64,000 bases of DNA from Saposhnikovia divaricata (lineage: Eukaryota > Streptophyta > Magnoliopsida > Apiales > Apiaceae): contig CM071596.1 in the NCBI GenBank assembly GCA_036435485.1, positions 64,343,001 through 64,407,000 on the forward strand, in the 5' to 3' direction. Under the pieces are notes generated by a model that saw only the letters and a program-made list of their open reading frames with translations, did not search any database and was not told the origin of the DNA. Position 1 is the first letter of the stretch. Every line of letters begins with the position of its first letter. Made by a program: the position numbers and the translations under genes. This document shows, piece after piece, positions 61,839-64,000 of this stretch.

Positions 61839-64000
61839 TTAATTACTAGGATTGTTTAACATACCCAATTCACTAACAATTCTAGTGAATGAGGATTCAT
61901 TAAGCGACTTAGTAAAAATATCTGCAGTTTGATCTCCAGAGCCTACAAATAGTAGTTCCACTGTACCATTCATTACATGCTCTCTTATAAAATGATACCT
62001 TAGGTCAATGTGCTTTGTCCTTGAGTGCTGCACAGGATTGCTGGCGATTGCTATGGCACTTGTATTATCACATAAAATAGGGATATTTTCCAATACAATG
62101 CCATAGTCCATTAATTGATTCCTAATCCATAAGATCTGAGCACAACAGCTTCCAACAGCTATATATTCAGCTTCGGCTGTAGAGTTGGAAACTGTTTGCT
62201 GTTTCTTACTGAACCAAGATACCAGTCTTCCACCTAGGTATTGACAACTCCCAGATGTACTTTTCCTGTCTACAACACTTCCTGCATAGTCAGAATCTGT
62301 ATATCCAATTAAAGTAAAACCAGATTCATTAGGGTACCAGATGCCTAAATTAGGCGTACCCTTTAGATATCTTAAGATTCTTTTGACAGCAGTGAGATGG
62401 ATTTCTTTAGGGTTCGCTTGGAACCTTGCATACAAGCATGTGGCAAACATTATATCTGGTCTACTAGCAGTTAGGTAAAGTAATGAGCCAATCATACCTC
62501 TATAGCCTGTGATATCTACCTTGGCAGAACTTTCACATAAACCAATTTTGACAGCTATAGTTGATGGTGTCTTTGCTGATGAGCACTCCTCCATGTGATA
62601 TTTCTTGAGGAGCTCCTTGATGTACTTGGATTGACAAATAAATATTCCATCTTGTCTCTGACTTATTTGTAATCCAAGAAAGAATTTCAGTTCTCCCATC
62701 ATGCTCATTTCAAACCTACCCTGCATTAACTTAGAAAACTTCTTGCATAGAAGCTCATTAGTAGACCCAAATATAATATCGTCCACATAGACTTGGACTA
62801 GTATTATATCATTCTTATGTCTTTTAGTGAAGAGAGTTTTGTCTATGACACCTCTTATAAAACCATTTTCTATTAGAAATTCAGAAAGAGTGTCATACCA
62901 TTTTCTTGGGGCTTGCTTAAGACCATAGATAGCTTTGTAAAGAAAGTAAACATAGTCCAGATGATCTTGATCTTCAAAACCAGGAGGCTGTTCTACATAC
63001 ACTTCTTCACCTAGCTTACCATTCAGAAAGGCACTCTTGACATCCATTTGATAAACTTTGAATCTTGAATAGGATGCATATGCCAAGAATATTCTGATGG
63101 CCTCAAGTCTTGCCACTGGAGCATAGGTCTCGTCATAATCAATGCCTTCATCTTGAGAATAACCTTTAGCTACCAGTCTTGCTTTGTTTCTTATCACAGT
63201 GCCATCTTCATCTAGTTTGTTTCTGAATACCCATCTTGTGTCCACCACTTTTCTATCTTTAGGTCTGGGTACCAGCTTCCATACTTCTAGTTGCTTAAAT
63301 TGATTGAGTTCATCTTGCATAGCAATCACCCAATCAGGATCAGATAGAGCTTCTTCTACTTTCTTAGGTTCCATGACAGACAGGAACCCAGAATAGTTAC
63401 ATTGATTCTGATAAGCTCTTCTTGTTTTCACACCAACATCTGGATCACCAAGAATTAGCTCAAAAGGATGATCTCTATTCCAAACAGTTTGTCTGGGAAG
63501 AATTGATCTTGACGATTCGCCTTGTTCTTCAGTATGATGTTGAGTATGACTTGTTGACCCTTCATTATCTCCCCCTGAGTTGTTGCCAGTTTGACTTGTT
63601 GATGGTTCAAGAGTATCAGTGGTGTCTTGAAAGTTATCATTGTTTTCACCAGCATCACCTTGATCATTACCACCAACATTTGGATTATTATTATCAGGAA
63701 CAACTTCAGGTTGAATGTCATCATCTGAATCTGAGTCTGACATGTCATCAAACTTAAGCTTTTCAGATGGATCTTCATTTTGAATAGTTGGGAGTTGTGT
63801 GTCATCAAATGTAACATTGACACTTTCCATGGTTTTCTGTTGACCAATAAGATACACCTTGTAGGCTCTTCTAGTATAACCAATAAATATTGCTTCATGT
63901 GCTTTTTCTTCAAATTTACCACCTTGATCTTCTCCTTCTTTCAACACAAAGCATTTTGTCCCAAATACATGGAAGTACTTGAGAGTTGGTTTCTTGTCAT
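61839..64000 (-). CDS. Copia-3 pol, partial: integrase end, RT, RNase H
   Basis: The frame is open from the window edge to the stop at 61839, about 720 codons. It begins within the integrase C-terminal part (YFHVFGTKCF), then the acidic linker (DSDSDDDIQPEVVPDNNN), HPFELILGDPDVGVKTRR, RT with VFRNKLDEDGTVIRNKARLV and YVDDIIFG, and RNase H with GYTDSDYAGS and CDNTSAIA. It lacks the nonsense codon that breaks Copia-1 pol (Gln here). By eye there are roughly ten differences from Copia-1 over the last 510 residues. It is intact as far as seen. Confidence 0.94.
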   Translation of the reverse strand, partial: DKKPTLKYFHVFGTKCFVLKEGEDQGGKFEEKAHEAIFIGYTRRAYKVYLIGQQKTMESVNVTFDDTQLPTIQNEDPSEKLKFDDMSDSDSDDDIQPEVVPDNNNPNVGGNDQGDAGENNDNFQDTTDTLEPSTSQTGNNSGGDNEGSTSHTQHHTEEQGESSRSILPRQTVWNRDHPFELILGDPDVGVKTRRAYQNQCNYSGFLSVMEPKKVEEALSDPDWVIAMQDELNQFKQLEVWKLVPRPKDRKVVDTRWVFRNKLDEDGTVIRNKARLVAKGYSQDEGIDYDETYAPVARLEAIRIFLAYASYSRFKVYQMDVKSAFLNGKLGEEVYVEQPPGFEDQDHLDYVYFLYKAIYGLKQAPRKWYDTLSEFLIENGFIRGVIDKTLFTKRHKNDIILVQVYVDDIIFGSTNELLCKKFSKLMQGRFEMSMMGELKFFLGLQISQRQDGIFICQSKYIKELLKKYHMEECSSAKTPSTIAVKIGLCESSAKVDITGYRGMIGSLLYLTASRPDIMFATCLYARFQANPKEIHLTAVKRILRYLKGTPNLGIWYPNESGFTLIGYTDSDYAGSVVDRKSTSGSCQYLGGRLVSWFSKKQQTVSNSTAEAEYIAVGSCCAQILWIRNQLMDYGIVLENIPILCDNTSAIAIASNPVQHSRTKHIDLRYHFIREHVMNGTVELLFVGSGDQTADIFTKSLNESSFTRIVSELGMLNNPSN

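Larger units (their letters stand above)
55121..64000 (-). mobile_element. Copia-3: Sirevirus-type element on the minus strand, 5' half off-window
   Basis: The 3' LTR (55121-56701), PPT, ORF3, spacer and pol are present; gag and the 5' LTR lie right of the window. Its pol is almost identical to that of Copia-1, but its LTR motif array and ORF3 are clearly different. The left flank gives the predicted target duplication acttt (55116-55120). Confidence 0.93.

Overview
The window is nuclear DNA of a large-genome flowering plant, probably a eudicot, and is made almost entirely of LTR retrotransposons inserted into one another. I see no host gene, tRNA, rRNA or microRNA gene. The species cannot be read from the sequence. 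Three Ty1/Copia elements have the Sirevirus (SIRE/Maximus) layout: a long gag, PR-IN-RT-RNaseH, a long spacer, a third ORF, a PPT of the form GGGGGAGAT and LTRs ending CCTAACA. Two Ty3/Gypsy elements have the Athila layout: a tRNA-Asp PBS, gag-pol, a spacer, a third ORF and an AAGTTTGGGGG PPT. Fragments of a chromovirus-like element, a Tat-like LTR and another LTR fill the ends.

Layout from the outside in. (1) A chromovirus-like Gypsy element supplies the right flank (52302-54148). (2) Athila-1 (+ strand, 1849-52301; its 5' end is off-window) was inserted into it. (3) Copia-1 (7932-48592, TSD gcctc) lies in the third ORF of Athila-1. (4) Copia-2 (18132-45081, TSD ccttc) lies in the third ORF of Copia-1. 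(5) Athila-2 (- strand, 20297-32089, TSD catac) lies in the gag of Copia-2. That is five levels. All three complete insertions have perfect 5-bp target duplications, and the interrupted reading frames are in register across each one. LTR-LTR differences counted by eye fall with depth: 12 substitutions in 1344 bp for Copia-1, 3 in about 1314 for Copia-2 and 2 in 1489 for Athila-2. On the left, another minus-strand LTR (1-1848) interrupts Athila-1 gag. On the right, a Tat-like LTR (54149-55120) interrupts the chromovirus protease and is itself cut by Copia-3 (- strand, from 55121 past the window end).

Most coding regions are damaged by stops, but Copia-2 pol, Athila-2 pol and Athila-2 ORF3 are open, and the visible part of Copia-3 pol is open.

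The most interesting signal is in the Sirevirus-type elements. Each carries its own short DNA motif, repeated many times in two or three non-coding places: the LTR, the spacer between pol and ORF3, and in Copia-2 also the 5' leader. Copia-1 and Copia-3 have nearly identical pol proteins, but their motif arrays and their ORF3 proteins (about 50% identical at the N-terminus) have diverged together. The ORF3 proteins show basic NLS-like clusters and coiled coils, with no visible signal peptide or membrane segment. This resembles a self-recognition module, a DNA-binding accessory protein plus cognate motif arrays, comparable in logic to the VANC anti-silencing proteins of VANDAL transposons. That function is inference.
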